From assembly GCF_040954645.1 (NCBI RefSeq), contig NC_092813.1:20209735-20273734 (forward strand): a stretch of 64,000 bases of DNA. Reading direction: 5' to 3'. The position numbers were made by a program, and so were the translations under genes. Below, piece after piece: positions 1 to 14,429 of this stretch; position 1 is the stretch's first letter, and each line of letters begins with the position of its first letter. The DNA comes from Diabrotica undecimpunctata. Its lineage: Eukaryota > Arthropoda > Insecta > Coleoptera > Chrysomelidae. The notes beneath the pieces were generated by a model that searched no databases, was not told where the DNA came from, and saw nothing but the letters and a program-made list of their open reading frames with translations.

Positions 1-707
1 TAAGGGCATGCAGAAAGCTGTACTCCTCGCGAGGTCCAGATGTGTACTAAAATTTTTGGGAGATACTCCAGCAAAACAAGTCACCTAGGGCTCGATAACA
101 CGGAAAGAGTTTCACCAGAGCTCAATGCTTTTAATACCGTAGGTATCTGAGATGAGTGAATTTTCCCCTTAGAGGGAGTGAAAGCCGTATGGCTAAATCT
201 GGTTAATAAATGGAACTAGGGATGCCTAATATATAATGCTTTACTAAATATACATATATATTGCTTAAACAAATAGGAACCATCTCAGATTCATACCAAG
301 TTTCCTCACTAAACATGCACCAGTTAAGGAACAACTGCATACAATGGTGGATAATAAGTTAATTGGTTGCAGTACATCCGGGATTAGAGATTACGTTAAG
401 ATGGTTTGGTCTTATTTAACGTGTAACACTTTTATTGATCGGGTATAAAGCATGATGGAGAATTAATTAAACATTTCCATTAGTAATTTGAAGTAGCGTA
501 CATATTTATAACTTAGCAGTATGTGCCACGATTATAATAATTATGTGTTGGTTTTGAGTTACATGAACAGCTTTATATGCGACAAACAAAATAAACTCGA
601 TCAAAAATACGAGTTTATTTTCATTAGAACACATAGAAAGCAGCTCGAGGTTGGCGTTATTTCGAATTCTATTTTTGTTAAAATCGTAGCATTTTGCAGT
701 TAACATA
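1..707. other. Unassigned sequence, no gene seen
   Basis: I find no convincing ORF, repeat or RNA here. The two overlapping ORFs of about 60 codons near 506-706 lie on opposite strands, resemble nothing I know and look like chance. The stretch is the left flank of the solo LTR and ends in its target-site duplication GTAC. Confidence 0.5.
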
Positions 708-711
708 GTAC

Positions 712-2146
712 TGTCCTCCGGAGGCGTGACAGCCGTGCCGGAGGCATCAAGGAATTTGGATATCGGTCAAAATACTTGGGAATTCTAAGGTTGGCCAAAT
801 CCAAATTTCTAATTGGTTCGATGCAGGGATATTCCACTTTCGCTACGTAAAACAAAGGATTTGTTTTACATAAAAGCAGGTAGATTTTCCCTCATCGGGC
901 AGTCGAGCTTGCCTCTTCTACTGTAGACCTAGTCGGTGCTATTATTGTTCCAACTAAGTTATTGTTTTATTTCTGATTTCCTATATACCATTTTTATTTT
1001 AGCATTATTGTATATTCAGACCTTTTCAGGTTAGAATATTACATTGATCTATATTTGTTCATGTACTGATTGTTTGATATTTTATTTGATTATTTTGATT
1101 GTTTATTTTTCTTGTATTTTATGTCTAAGTTGTTCTTCCGTAAGTTAAGAACACTTAGAAATATTTATCTTGCTTTTTCTATTTAATATTTTGATTTGTA
1201 CTTTGTCTAAGTAGTTCTTTCCGGTAAGTCAAGGAACTCTTAGAAATATTTCTCTGAATATTTGACTTGTTATTTTAATTGTGCGTCTAAGCCGTTCTTT
1301 TCCGGTAAGTTAAAAGAACACTTAGAAATATTTTCATAATCATTGTTGCATTATTATTTCCGATATTTTGTCTAAGATATTTTCTTCCTTAAGTTAAGAA
1401 AATACTTAATACATTTGTCTCTTTCATTTTCTATTTTATGCTAAGTTGTTTCTTCCGTAAGTCAAGAAACACTTAGCAATATTTCCACATCTTTTCTGTA
1501 TTTGATTTTTCGTATTTGTAAGTCGTTTCTTCCTTAAGTCAAGAAACACTTATAAGTATTTGTATTCTTATTTTTCCATATTTGATTCTCTTGTTTGTTT
1601 TCACTCTAAGTTGTTTCTTCCGTAAGTCAAGAAACACTTAGAAATATTTCCATACCTTGTTTCATATTTACATATTTCATTTATCTGTATTTCTGTCCTA
1701 AGTTATTTCTTCCGTAAGACAAGAAACACTTAGGAATATTTCTGCACTTTTCTATTCTTTTTATCTTGTGTATTTTATTTTTCATTCTAAGTTGTTTCTT
1801 CCGTAAGTCAAGAAACACTTAGAAACATTTTCTTTGCATTGTACTTTTATACCATTTTATTTTTCTTGTTTACGATGTTATTCCTTCCGTAAGTCAAGGA
1901 ATACTTAGACTATTTTACCTGTTCTGTTTTCTAATTTTGATCTGTTATTTTGTAACTGCTTCTTGGAACTATTACCTATAATAGATACTTGTCACGGTAA
2001 CCGTTATTTTATACCAGTAGCTGTATTAAACCATTTTATCAGTGACAAGCAAAGATGGTCAACACCCGGTCTAATTCCGAGAACAGGAAGAAGTCCGCAG
2101 AGCCGGCGAAGGGTCCTACAGGCCCAAATGCCCCCTCTCGGCAACA
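712..2146 (+). mobile_element. Solo LTR of the gag-protease retrotransposon family
   Basis: This 1435-bp block begins TGTCCTC and ends GGCAACA, so it has the usual TG...CA ends. It is flanked by the 4-bp duplication GTAC (708-711 and 2147-2150). It matches, with scattered differences, the two 1413-bp LTRs of the element at 37600-46422. No internal region is present, so this is the product of LTR-LTR recombination. Its left end carries about 22 extra bases relative to the other copies, including the palindrome CCTCCGGAGG. It also contains a perfect 10-bp hairpin at 847-869 (GTAAAACAAA and complement) and the ten-module palindrome array described separately. Confidence 0.93.
1135..1908. repeat. 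Array of ten imperfect palindromes inside the solo LTR
   Basis: There are ten modules at about 80-90 bp pitch. Each reads roughly CTAAGT-x-stem, loop CCGTAAGT, complementary stem, ACTTAG, usually followed by AAATATTT. Stem sequences differ between modules but stay self-complementary: GTTCTT/AAGAAC in module 1, TATTTTCTT/AAGAAAATA in module 4, GTTTCTT/AAGAAAC in modules 5-7 and 9, TATTCCTT/AAGGAATA in module 10. The intervening spacers are T-rich and not conserved between modules. Function is unknown. Confidence 0.9.
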
Positions 2147-2174
2147 GTACAAGGCGCAAAGGCATACAAAATAA
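2055..2174 (+). CDS. Gag N-terminal stub launched by the solo LTR
   Basis: The ATG lies inside the LTR and matches the gag start of the complete element at 38921. The first 30 codons are LTR-encoded (Asn/Ser/Arg-rich, then Gly-Pro-rich); about eight more codons come from flanking DNA before the stop at 2172-2174. It is not a functional gene. It shows that every LTR copy of this family carries a start codon that can read into neighbouring sequence. Whether it is transcribed or translated is unknown. Confidence 0.4.
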   Translation: MVNTRSNSENRKKSAEPAKGPTGPNAPSRQQYKAQRHTK

Positions 2175-2489
2175 GCCTAATTTTTAATTTATATGCTGAT
2201 TCTTATAACCATCTAAGAAAAATAAATGTGTATCCAGAAGAACTAAAGTAATCATATATAATACATTGACAAACACTATAGAGAATTAATAAATGAAAAT
2301 AATCCCGGTTTAAGTAGCCTCAGACAAAAAAGATAAAAGTGTTTAAAAGAAAATATTTGGAGGTAAACTATGAAATGAAGTATGAGTAAAATGATCAAAT
2401 ACAGAAATATATTAAGACTTAATATTTTTCGATATCTGAAAAAGATTTTTGGGGGCCGAGGCATAATTAAAATTACAAATAAATATATG

Positions 2490-2492
<3 letters not shown>
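2151..2492. other. AT-rich spacer, nothing recognised
   Basis: This is the sequence between the solo LTR and the first TA microsatellite. No coding or repeat feature can be supported. Confidence 0.4.

Positions 2493-2570
<78 letters not shown>
2493..2570. repeat. (TA)n microsatellite
   Basis: About 78 bp of uninterrupted TA dinucleotides, directly followed by copy 1 of the 1.4-kb repeat. The Tyr-Ile ORFs across this and the other TA tracts are artefacts. Confidence 0.98.
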
Positions 2571-5478
<2,908 letters not shown>

Positions 5479-5568
<90 letters not shown>

Positions 5569-5589
5569 ATATATATACCTATATATATG

Positions 5590-5643
<54 letters not shown>

Positions 5644-5647
5644 CCTA

Positions 5648-5705
<58 letters not shown>
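5479..5705. repeat. Compound (TA)n microsatellite
   Basis: About 225 bp of TA repeats with interspersed TACCTATA and TACATA variants, so older or less homogeneous than the other TA tracts. It borders the fold-back element. Confidence 0.97.
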
Positions 5706-5709
<4 letters not shown>

Positions 5710-6089
5710 AAGTAAACGTTAAATAGTGGGTTTGCAGCAATAAAAAATGAAACGTGTACTCTTTTAGATTTTTATTCCAAGCTTTCGGACATTGGTTATG
5801 TCCTTCATCAGGGAGAAACTTAATGAGGTTGTATCAACGAAGATGTATTATAATGTTGATAAAATTTATCATAGTCTCTCATCTTTTTTCAACATATGAA
5901 ACCTATTTTTATGTTTGAAAATTTTTAAAAAATTACTGTACATCCAAAAACACTTAATTATTCTAAATAAATACATGCCATTATTCTGACAAAATGCTTT
6001 TAAATTCCGAAAGCTTGGAATAAAAATTTAAAAGAGTACACGTTTCATTTTTTATTGCTGCAAACCCACTATTTAACGTTTACTTCCTT
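5706..6089. mobile_element. Fold-back element with about 80-bp inverted arms
   Basis: The left arm (about 5706-5788, AGAAGTAAACGTTAAATAG onward) returns as its near-perfect reverse complement at about 6006-6089. The centre of about 215 bp is AT-rich and non-coding. The left side holds a hammerhead-type core on the minus strand. TA tracts lie at or near both sides, so a target duplication cannot be seen. No transposase is present. It could be a MITE, or two head-to-head fragments of a hammerhead-bearing retroelement such as a Penelope-like element. Confidence 0.75.
5783..5811 (-). ncRNA. Hammerhead ribozyme-type core
   Basis: On the minus strand the segment reads CTGATGA, one base, a perfect 6-bp stem (GGACAT with ATGTCC) closed by AACCA, then GAAA. 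This is the CUGANGA / stem II / GAAA core of hammerhead ribozymes, which are known in Penelope-like elements and other small retroelements. I cannot find convincing stems I and III or a cleavage triplet, so activity is not implied. Confidence 0.6.
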
Positions 6090-6115
6090 ACGTTGTCAGC
6101 AAATACTTCTGGTTC

Positions 6116-6117
<2 letters not shown>

Positions 6118-6200
<83 letters not shown>
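6118..6200. repeat. (TA)n microsatellite
   Basis: About 83 bp of TA dinucleotides to the right of the fold-back element. Confidence 0.98.
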
Positions 6201-6204
<4 letters not shown>

Positions 6205-6479
6205 ACAATTCTGTTAATGGACACCTCTCCACAAGGGAAACCTTTGCTGAATAAACAGCTTTTAGGCCACTGAACATTTCCTATGTGTGTAAATAGGAAG
6301 ACACCCTCGAACAGCCACTCCAGACAAAATTTGCTTCCAGTTTTTCCAAGAAATTATAATAGTTTTACCTGCCAATAACGGACAGGCGATTAAAAGATTA
6401 AAATTGGGGTTCTGAAATCCAAATATGTTCACAACTCATTGTAGCCATACAGCTAATTATATCAGTAGGTACTTATGGT
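6201..6479. other. Spacer, nothing recognised
   Basis: No ORF or repeat relationship supported. Confidence 0.35.
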
Positions 6480-7070
6480 CATAGAAAATATATTTTTCCT
6501 GACAACCCAAATTATAGCAAAAAAAATTATTCCTAGTGCTGAAATCTCAGTTCAATAATTGACTAATAGAAAGATAACTTCTTATAGATAGAAAGATAGT
6601 TCTTGGAATACCAACTAAAATTTATAAAATAAACTATTTAGTTATTTAACAGATTTCGAGAAGTAATAAAAATGTTATTAAAATTTAAAAATAGTAATAC
6701 TGCAAGGAGTAGAGTAATTATTGAATCTTCTTATTGTCAACTGCTTTACAAGTGGGCCATAACGTCAATCGATCATATACACGGGTTAATGTCATGGCAT
6801 CCTTAAAACATAATTTGACATTGGTCTATCCATGAAATAATTTTCCTAGTCCAAGAAGTAAAATTAAGGGCTTTCTTTTTCGTAAAACGATAAGAAAAAT
6901 AAACATATTTCCAAATGCTGAAATGATACTCACAATATGTAATACTGCAATGATTAGAGTTAATTATTAAATCAGCTTATTATAAACTGCTTTTCAAGTA
7001 GAGCATAACACCAATCAAACACATACACGAGTTTATTATGACATCCCTAAAACGCAGCTTATAGACAAGA
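6480..7070. repeat. ~390-bp repeat family, left cluster
   Basis: A unit with the landmarks ATTTCCAAATGCTGAAAT, TTATTGAACAGATTT, GATACTCACAAT and CATCCTTAAAACA occurs once here, followed by a shortened second unit from about 6910. The same unit recurs on the other side of LINE A at 14430-15560. The units are diverged, AT-rich and non-coding. This is a local repeat family of unknown nature, older than the LINE A insertion. Confidence 0.7.
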
Positions 7071-7189
7071 CTCTTCCTTTCTAGACGAGAAAGGAACATT
7101 TAATGAACAGATTTTTGGGTCGATGTCAAATACGTCTATTAGATGTTAAAAATATTTTAAAAAATTTCGTTATATTATCAGAAATACTT

Positions 7190-7560
7190 TTATAATTAAA
7201 GTTAATTCTAAAAAGGTTCTCAGGAAACCATAAAATACCCATAGTTTCAAAAGCTGCAACAGTCACTCAAAACTTTCGCTACTATTAACTATTTTTAGAA
7301 ACTAGTTTTATAGATCATTATAAAAAATATCATAATGTTAACAAAAACTTTTTGTTTTAAAAGGGATAATATTTTTTTTAATAAATAGAAAATTGAAACA
7401 CTAAAAAATTTTTTTCTAATTAAAATGTATTTAACAAACTTAATATCAAGTATTTTCACCACGGGTATCAATGTTAGCCTAGATTCGAGCTCTAATACTA
7501 ATAACAAGTCGATATATTATTTCCCGTGACAGATTCTCTCATTCTTCTCTACAGGCACTT
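7190..7560 (-). pseudogene. Duplicated 3' end of a Tc1-like transposon
   Basis: This parallels the segment at about 7620-7970. Read on the minus strand it shows the tail of a Tc1-like transposase: a stretch like LVISIRARI followed by a decayed version of the C-terminal His/Thr/Arg/Tyr motif (IDTRGENT). Stops and frameshifts abound. It is an extra, diverged copy of the transposase end and 3' flank, lying next to the larger relic. Confidence 0.6.
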
Positions 7561-7619
7561 GTAAGTTAATGATGGGTTCTAGGAGGATTCCTTCGGGCAT
7601 AATTTTGATAATTTCGATA

Positions 7620-8700
7620 TAATTAGAGTTAATTATTCTACTTCTTCTAAAATGCTTCTCAGAAAAAGGTAAAATACACATAGTTTCAAAAGTTATGCAT
7701 CACTCAAAATTTTCGCTACAGAAATTTTTGTTTCAAAAACAGAATATTTTTTTAATAAATAGAAAATTAAAAAATTAAAACATTTATTTCTAATTAAAAT
7801 ATAATTTAACAAACTTAATATCGTGTATTTTTACCACGGGTATCAATGTAGCCTAGATTTGAGCTCTAATACTGCTAACAAGGCGATCAATTATTTCCTG
7901 TGGCAGATTCTTCTCTACAGGCAATGTAAGTTCATGATGCTAGGAAGATTCCATCAGGCATAAGGGCAGCTCTGAAAAGCACATCCCATGCATATTCAAT
8001 GGAATTCATGTCTGGAGAAATCTCAGGCATTCCAAACAGCGAATACATTCTGTCTCAAGATAGGCATTAACATATGTGGGCAGGCGTTATCATCCATAAA
8101 TACAAAATTGTTCAACCACATCTGGTATAGTACCCATATGGTAGTTGTAGAGCTCTTGTTGGATCTTTCCAAAGACGAATTCGCTAGCTATTACTATTTA
8201 AGTTGATTATGTTTTTGTTCAAAAAAAAGCACAAAATTTTAAATCTGCTAAGGGAGCTGCATGTATTCTTAAGCCCACTGGAGGCGCTGCAAAACATGTC
8301 TAGGTTGTAGCTAAGGAACCCTTATTGGTCGATGACTCCTTAAATCTGATTCTAAAATGATTTTTCCTATTGTACTCCAACTCCTTTCTGACTCCTGTAG
8401 CATGCATGAAGTCTCCTTGGGGGGCTGAGACAGACATAGAAGAATTTTTTTAAATGACAATTCTGATATATCTATTAATTTTATTGTTCATTTGTAACTC
8501 AGAGTCCACCAGATCGAGCTCTACTCTGTATAGAATTTGTTTCCAGAAACTAATTCCATATCCGTTAGACATCACTATGAGAAACAACCGCTCTTTCCGA
8601 CACGAACCGCTGTGAATGGCCTTCTTTAACTAAAGCAATAATGCTTGCCGGTCCAACTCACAAATTAAATTACGATTCATTATAAATGACATTTTCACAA
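7620..8700 (-). pseudogene. Decayed Tc1-like transposase
   Basis: Read right to left on the minus strand the Tc1 order is visible. Near 8690-8490 there is a paired-type helix-turn-helix remnant (EGHSQRFVSERAVVSHSDV, then FLETNSIQSRARSG). Near 8330-8260 there is a weak middle segment. Near 8110-7860 lie the second catalytic Asp in DDNACPH, a remnant of the SPDxNxIE motif that carries the last acidic residue, and LPQEIIDRL. Many stops and frameshifts make it inactive. Assignment to Tc1/mariner rests on these motifs in the right order and spacing. Terminal inverted repeats were not identified. Confidence 0.75.
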
Positions 8701-8965
8701 ATCTTACCAAAATAAATTTCTCAAATGTGTTGTATCAATTTTTATATTATTTTTAGACTTTAATACTATTTTTTAGTCACTTGATATTGTATATTGCTGA
8801 TGACCTTTTATATTTTAACATTTTATATAAGTAACTGGAGTTAACTAAGACCTATATATTCTTAGTACCACTTTAAATGAATATTTTATGTGTGTGTGTG
8901 TGTTTGGTGAGTTGGCTTGGAAACTAGTCCTTTAGCCACAGAATTGTAATGTAAGATATTAGTTT

Positions 8966-11900
8966 TTAAATAATGTAACCAACTTTAAATAAAAAGTGAC
9001 ATATTAGTTCGTATACTTCTCTACTATCTAAAGAGAGTAAATGGGTGATGTTTATGGGAGTCTGAATTTTAAGTTCTGATAGTTTTGAATACAGCTGATC
9101 TGTTTCATACCTATGTTTATCGCACTTAAAAAGAATATAGTTGATGTCACATTGTGATATATTATCGCATGAGCATACCCCAGAAGGGATAATATTTAAC
9201 TTAGCCAAGTGAGCTGGGAATGCACCGTGATTAGTTTTCAGTCGTGTAATTGTGGATGTCAACTTCTTTGGCATTGCATATTTGAAAATATAGTCAACAT
9301 CTTGAGGTAAGGTAGGGTGGATAGTATAATATTGATTATTTGAATTCGTTGCTATGTTTTTCCATTTTTCTTTCCAATTTATAAAAATTTTGTTATAATA
9401 ATGTTGTTGTAAGTCCTTCAATGTAAATATGGGAATATAGAGTCCAACATGGGTCGCATCTTTAGCAAGCTGGTCAACCAGTTCATTTCCCTCGATACCA
9501 ATGTGACTTTTAACCCAAATAACTGTAATATCTTTACTATATGTTTTATTTTTAATAGCACAAAGAATATTATTTCTTTTATGTTGAGTCATATCTGAGT
9601 TTAATCCTTGACCGACAATGAATCTGATAATATTACTGCTTTATTTAAATTGTGTGAATCTAGCCAATCTAATGCTTTTTCGATAGCTACCGCTTCAGCA
9701 GTATATATTGAACAATGCGATGGAAGTTTAATTTTCAAAGATTCGCTTTTATGTGGAATGTAAACTGCCCAACCTCTGGCACCATCCTCTTTTTTGGAAC
9801 CATCGGTATACATTATTACGTGATCATTATAGTCACTCAATATGGATCTAAGTAAGACAAAGTTTATTTGTGGGGATTCTGTGTACTTTGGTATTATGAC
9901 TTTTGGTTTATTTAATGTTACCTGAAAATTAGCTTTATATATTGGTAATCTTTTTTCTTTGCCATAGATATTAGGATACTCATTAGTTTCTAAGAAAGCA
10001 TCAGCAAGTGGAGGAGAATTTTTTATGCGCCAGTATTTATTTAAGAGGTTTTCAATAGATGACTCATACAGTTGACTAAGTAGATTATTATTATTTAATC
10101 TTAGCTTCAGGATATGTTTAATTGTCATAATTTCTCGACTCGATTTTGAAGAGGTATTTCATTACTTTCAGCAAGTAGTACAGGGCAAGGAGTAGACTTC
10201 ATGGTGCCCAAGCATATTCTTAGACATTTAAACTGAATGCGGTCTACAGTTAATAAGTGTGTGTTACTGGCGGTACCATACAGAATGCAACCATAGTCTA
10301 CAATAGATCGCACGTAGGCTCTGTAAAACATCAATGCAACTTTAGGGTCAGCACCCCATTTTCGATTAGTGACACATTTAAGAATGTTAATACCTTTTTC
10401 ACACCTACTTTTTATATATTCCACATGTTTTGACCATAAGAGTTTGGGATCAAGAAGAATGCCAAGATATTTGTATTCTTTGACAATAGGTATATCATAT
10501 CCAGACAACTTTATTTTGTCAGGCGTACGAATCTTATGTCTAGTGAATATCATTGTGGCTGATTTGTCAGGGGAAATGGTCAGTCCATGATTTTTTACCC
10601 AGTTATTAACGTTTTGCATGATGAATTCCAGAGCCTCCAGGCAGTCAGTATACGAGTTACGCTCTGTATAGATGCATATGTCATCAGCGTATTGGATGCA
10701 ATTGATTGTGTTGTCAAAAATGCCATGAATACTTGCTGAAAATATGTTGAACAATAACGGACTTAAAACTGATCCTTGTGGAAGACCTGTATGAGCAATT
10801 CTAGGACCGTGTAGTTGGTTTAAATGATCTTTAATATATATAACACGATTATTATAAAGATGAACAATATTAGTCGCTATATTTTGAAGTAATCCTATAT
10901 CATATAGTTTTTTGTGTAAAATGGTTAAATTAACAGAATCATATGCCCCTTTTAGGTCTAAAAACAAACAAGCAAGATAATTGTTTCTGGAAAACGTTAT
11001 TTGAACGTTGGTAACTAAATGTGATATTGCATCCAGTGTACCAACACTAGCCCTAAATCCATATTGTGTACTTGGAAGGATACTATAATATTCTAAAAGC
11101 CATTCTAATCGAGTCTTAATAAGTCTTGCATATGCAAGACATTAATGATATCGGTCTGTAAGAAGAGGAGAGTGTTTTATCTTTATTAGGTTTAAGAATT
11201 AAACAAATAACTATTTCTTTCATATGATCCACATATCTTCCATTGAAAAGCCAATCGTTGAAAATTGTTAGTAAACTTTGTTTAGCTATAAGAGGTAATT
11301 CATATATTATGTTATAAGTAATTTGATCGCGCCCCGGAGCTGAAGACTTGAGTGCAGCCTCAAATTCTTTCATATCAAAACTTTCCTGGAAAATATTGTA
11401 TTTACAAGTTTTACTGTTATCCTGAATAGGAAGGTCAACATATGGCGGAGCAAATTTGTCGAGAAACTCTTCTATTAGTTCATTTGGCAGGGGATATCGT
11501 CTTGTACGGTAATTTTTATTTACTAGTTTATTAACAAAATTCCAAATTTTACTGATGGGAGTATTTTTGTTTAAAGTGTTTACAAAGTTAATCCACGAAC
11601 TTTTTTGTTTGTTTGTAAAGAGGAGTTTACTTTTGGCTTGAATTTGTTTGTATTTAATATAGTTTTCAAAATTTGATGCTTCAATGTATCTTTTGTATGC
11701 AACTTTTCATGAAATGATCGTATTTTTGCATTCATAATCCCACCAGACTGGAATTCGAAATTTTGGCTGAAAGAAATTTTTGATATTCATAGAAAATGAG
11801 GCAGCATCGTCAATTGTCTTTAACAGGAAGTCAAAACGTTCCGCTGAAGTGATATTATCGGTTATATTTTCGGATAATGTTTTTTCTATATGACCTTTAA

Positions 11901-12642
11901 AGATATTCCAGTTTGCTGAAGACTCTTTCCATTTACATGAAGGAATTATTGTACATGGGTGATAGTCCAAGTCGATGGTGATTACTATAGGTAAGTGAGT
12001 TGAACCCAGAGTATCGGGAACAGGATCCCATGTGGTGTATCCAATAAGATTTGATGTAACAAGGGATAGATCCACCATTGATGGAAGTTTATTAGGTCTT
12101 GTTACTTTGGTCGGTCTACAGTCGTTTAGCAGAACTAAATTACTGTTATCTAGCGCGTCTACTATACACTTGCCCTGAGCGGTATCCTTCAAGGAACCCC
12201 ACCTACTGTGGTGTCCATAGAAGTCCCCACCAATGACAACCCTACCACTAAATTGAGTTAAAAGCTTTTCCCAATCTCTATTATTGACTATTACTTTGGG
12301 TGGTTTATAAATACAAACGATTACCAATTTAATTTGTTCTATAAAAACTGCACACGATTCAATACCTTTATTAAAGTTTTTCTTTACATTAATTTCAGTA
12401 CAACAAAGGTTATTTGATATGAGGATGGCTACACCACCGTAACCATTAGGTCTATCGTTTCTGATAACGTTGTAACCTGTTAAACTAAAATTTTTATTTT
12501 TAGAAAGCCATGTTTCATTAAGCAGAATGACATCAACAACATTGTGCTCGAGATAATTAAGTAAACTAGGTTTATGTTTATTTATAGATTGATAGTTCCA
12601 CTGCAGTATGTTAAATGTCCTGTTGTTCCCCATCGCTTTCAA
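8966..12642 (-). pseudogene. LINE A ORF2 (endonuclease-RT-RNase H), broken
   Basis: An AP-endonuclease domain comes first (ILQWNYQSINKH, LLNETWLS, GGDFYGHHSRWGS, GSTHLPI), then reverse transcriptase (FLDLKGAYDSVN, GLPQGSVLSPLLFN, the catalytic QYADD), then RNase H (YTDGSKKEDGA, a Glu in AEAVAIEKAL, SDSLSV, HIGIEGNELVDQLAKDA), then a Cys/His tail. Compared with copy 2, I see a CGA-to-TGA nonsense change near 11708, an 11-bp deletion near 11137 between short AGAC repeats, a 2-base insertion near 10138, and a 4-base deletion near 9604. The catalytic motifs themselves look intact. Confidence 0.9.
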
Positions 12643-13922
12643 TATCTGTTAGGTTGTTCAACATTTTTTCAATTTCTTCTTTTGTATTTTTTTGTAAGTT
12701 AGGTAAAAATATTTTAGGGTTAATTTTCTTGATGATATTTTCTATCAAGGCTGGAATTTCATTGATTATTTTACATTCTATTTTTTCTTTATACGCCATA
12801 AACTCGTCCCTGTAAGGATTAGGGATTATAGGTTGGGATGAGGTGTTTGTAGCATTTGGAAATCTTGGGAAAGTTGGTGCGTTTTTGACCGCAGTAGGAG
12901 AGATAGCTTTACGCTTGTTTCTTGTTTTTTTAACGGTAGGTACATAGGATTGATTTTGATTTGTACCTTCAGGGACGTTAGGGGTTAAGGCGGGGAAATT
13001 TTGTATAATATTGAGGATATCGAATCTATTATTTGTAGTTACCTTGGCGTATGAAGGATTGTTAGCCATGGTTTCTGCCTCTTTAAAGGTAGTGTTTTCT
13101 AAAGCCATTATTGATTTTATTTTGTATTGGTGTTTAAATGCAGGACACTGTTTAGAGAGTGAGTTGTGTTCAGTGGAGTTGCAATGTAAACAAAATAGGG
13201 AGTTAGTGCATGTTTCATTATTATCATGAGTTTGACTACATTTTTTACAACGATTTGATGTTGATTTGCATTGCCGAGCAGTATGACCGAAACGAAAGCA
13301 ATTAAAACACTGAACAACCGGATATATATATATGGTTCAACATTAAACCTAACCAAGTCTAAATTAACAGTCTTAGGAATGCTATTTCCTTCAAATGTCA
13401 AAATGACCATCTGGCGAAGTACAAGAATTGTTTCACTATCCGAATCAATTATTTTCCGTTTTAACCTTTTTACTTCGACAACATTTTTATCTGAAACAAT
13501 ATTTTCTAAAATATACTTTTCATCCAAAAACGTATCGACTTCCCTAATAATTCCCTTCTTTTGAGTAAAAAATGATGGAATATACGCTACAAGTTTATTA
13601 TCCTTAATAAGCTCATGTTCAATTAGAGAATTTGCGCAAGTATAAGTTTTAAAAATTACTTTTACCTTATTTCTACCAACAGGTTTAATGTCTAGTACAT
13701 CGTGTTTAAAATATTGGTTTTTAAATAGATATTGACCGACACGTACTGGTGATAAACGGGACAAGTTTTTGTCCCGTTTTTGTAGAATCTACAAAGACAT
13801 TATAATACCCTGAATCATTTATTTTATAATCTGTTATTTAAATTAATATACCTTTTGTCTTCCGTATCCATTAATGATATATTATTCTGGGGTGGCTCAA
13901 CACCACCCCCCGATTCACTCAT
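12611..13922 (-). pseudogene. LINE A ORF1 (gag-like RNA-binding protein), frameshifted
   Basis: The start codon is at 13922-13920, in a Ser/Gly-rich leader. The middle encodes a conserved block (VRVGQYLFKNQYFKHD onward). The C-terminal part holds cysteine-rich knuckles, better seen in copy 2 as CFNCFRFGHTARQC plus two further C-x2-C clusters. These presumably bind the element's RNA. Two lesions are visible by comparison with copy 2: a 1-base insertion near 13837 that brings an early stop, and a 2-base expansion of a short TA run near 13325 that shifts the frame just before the knuckles. The C-terminal 165 residues, absent from copy 2 in part, are open here and end just inside ORF2. Confidence 0.85.
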
Positions 13923-14070
13923 AATAATAAATAATTAGATCCTACCTTTTTTGAAGATCGGTTGGTTTATTTTCAAATTAAATACCTATTAATTTGATAA
14001 TAGCACTAGTTAAGGACCCGGCACAGATTTATCGAACGATGTTCACCTGTTAACTAAATGAATATTTTAT

Positions 14071-14429
14071 TTCTATACCTATTGCCTTACATATTATATA
14101 ATGTTTTTCAGCCTTAAATTTTTTAACGGCCTGATGATGCTGTATAACTAATAAATATTTACAACAACTTATGGATTATGAGCATAAGTTTCTAGTCGCT
14201 AACATTCATGAATAAGTGCTCACATCAGCAACCTGTTTATCATTATTGTTTAAGTTATAATTGTCAAGAAAAAGAAATCCTTAGACTTTCCTGCTTTGAC
14301 TAGGAAAATTAATTTATAGATAAAAAAACCAATGTCAAGCTGTGTTTTGGACGCTATGAGATAAACTGTGTATATGATAGATTATGTCGTCCGTAGAAAG
14401 TAATTCACAAATAGGCAGACGCTAGAACT
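14071..14429. other. AT-rich spacer, nothing recognised
   Basis: Right flank of LINE A copy 1. No gene or clear repeat. Confidence 0.35.

Larger units (their letters stand above)
8890..14055 (-). mobile_element. LINE A copy 1: full-length I-type non-LTR retrotransposon
   Basis: The element is flanked by an exact 15-bp target-site duplication, AAATGAATATTTTAT, at 8875-8889 and 14056-14070. Its 5' end (minus strand) starts AGTTAACAGGTG at 14055. Its 3' end is a (CA)n tract, not poly(A). Length is 5166 bp. It encodes a zinc-knuckle ORF1 and an ORF2 with endonuclease, reverse transcriptase and RNase H, the layout of the I superfamily. Copy 2 at 50828-63368 shares both ends. Both ORFs are broken here, so this copy is not autonomous. 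Confidence 0.93.

Noticed and set aside
1..711. Possible host gene at the left edge
   Set aside because: No splice-bounded open frames or protein similarity could be seen on either strand.
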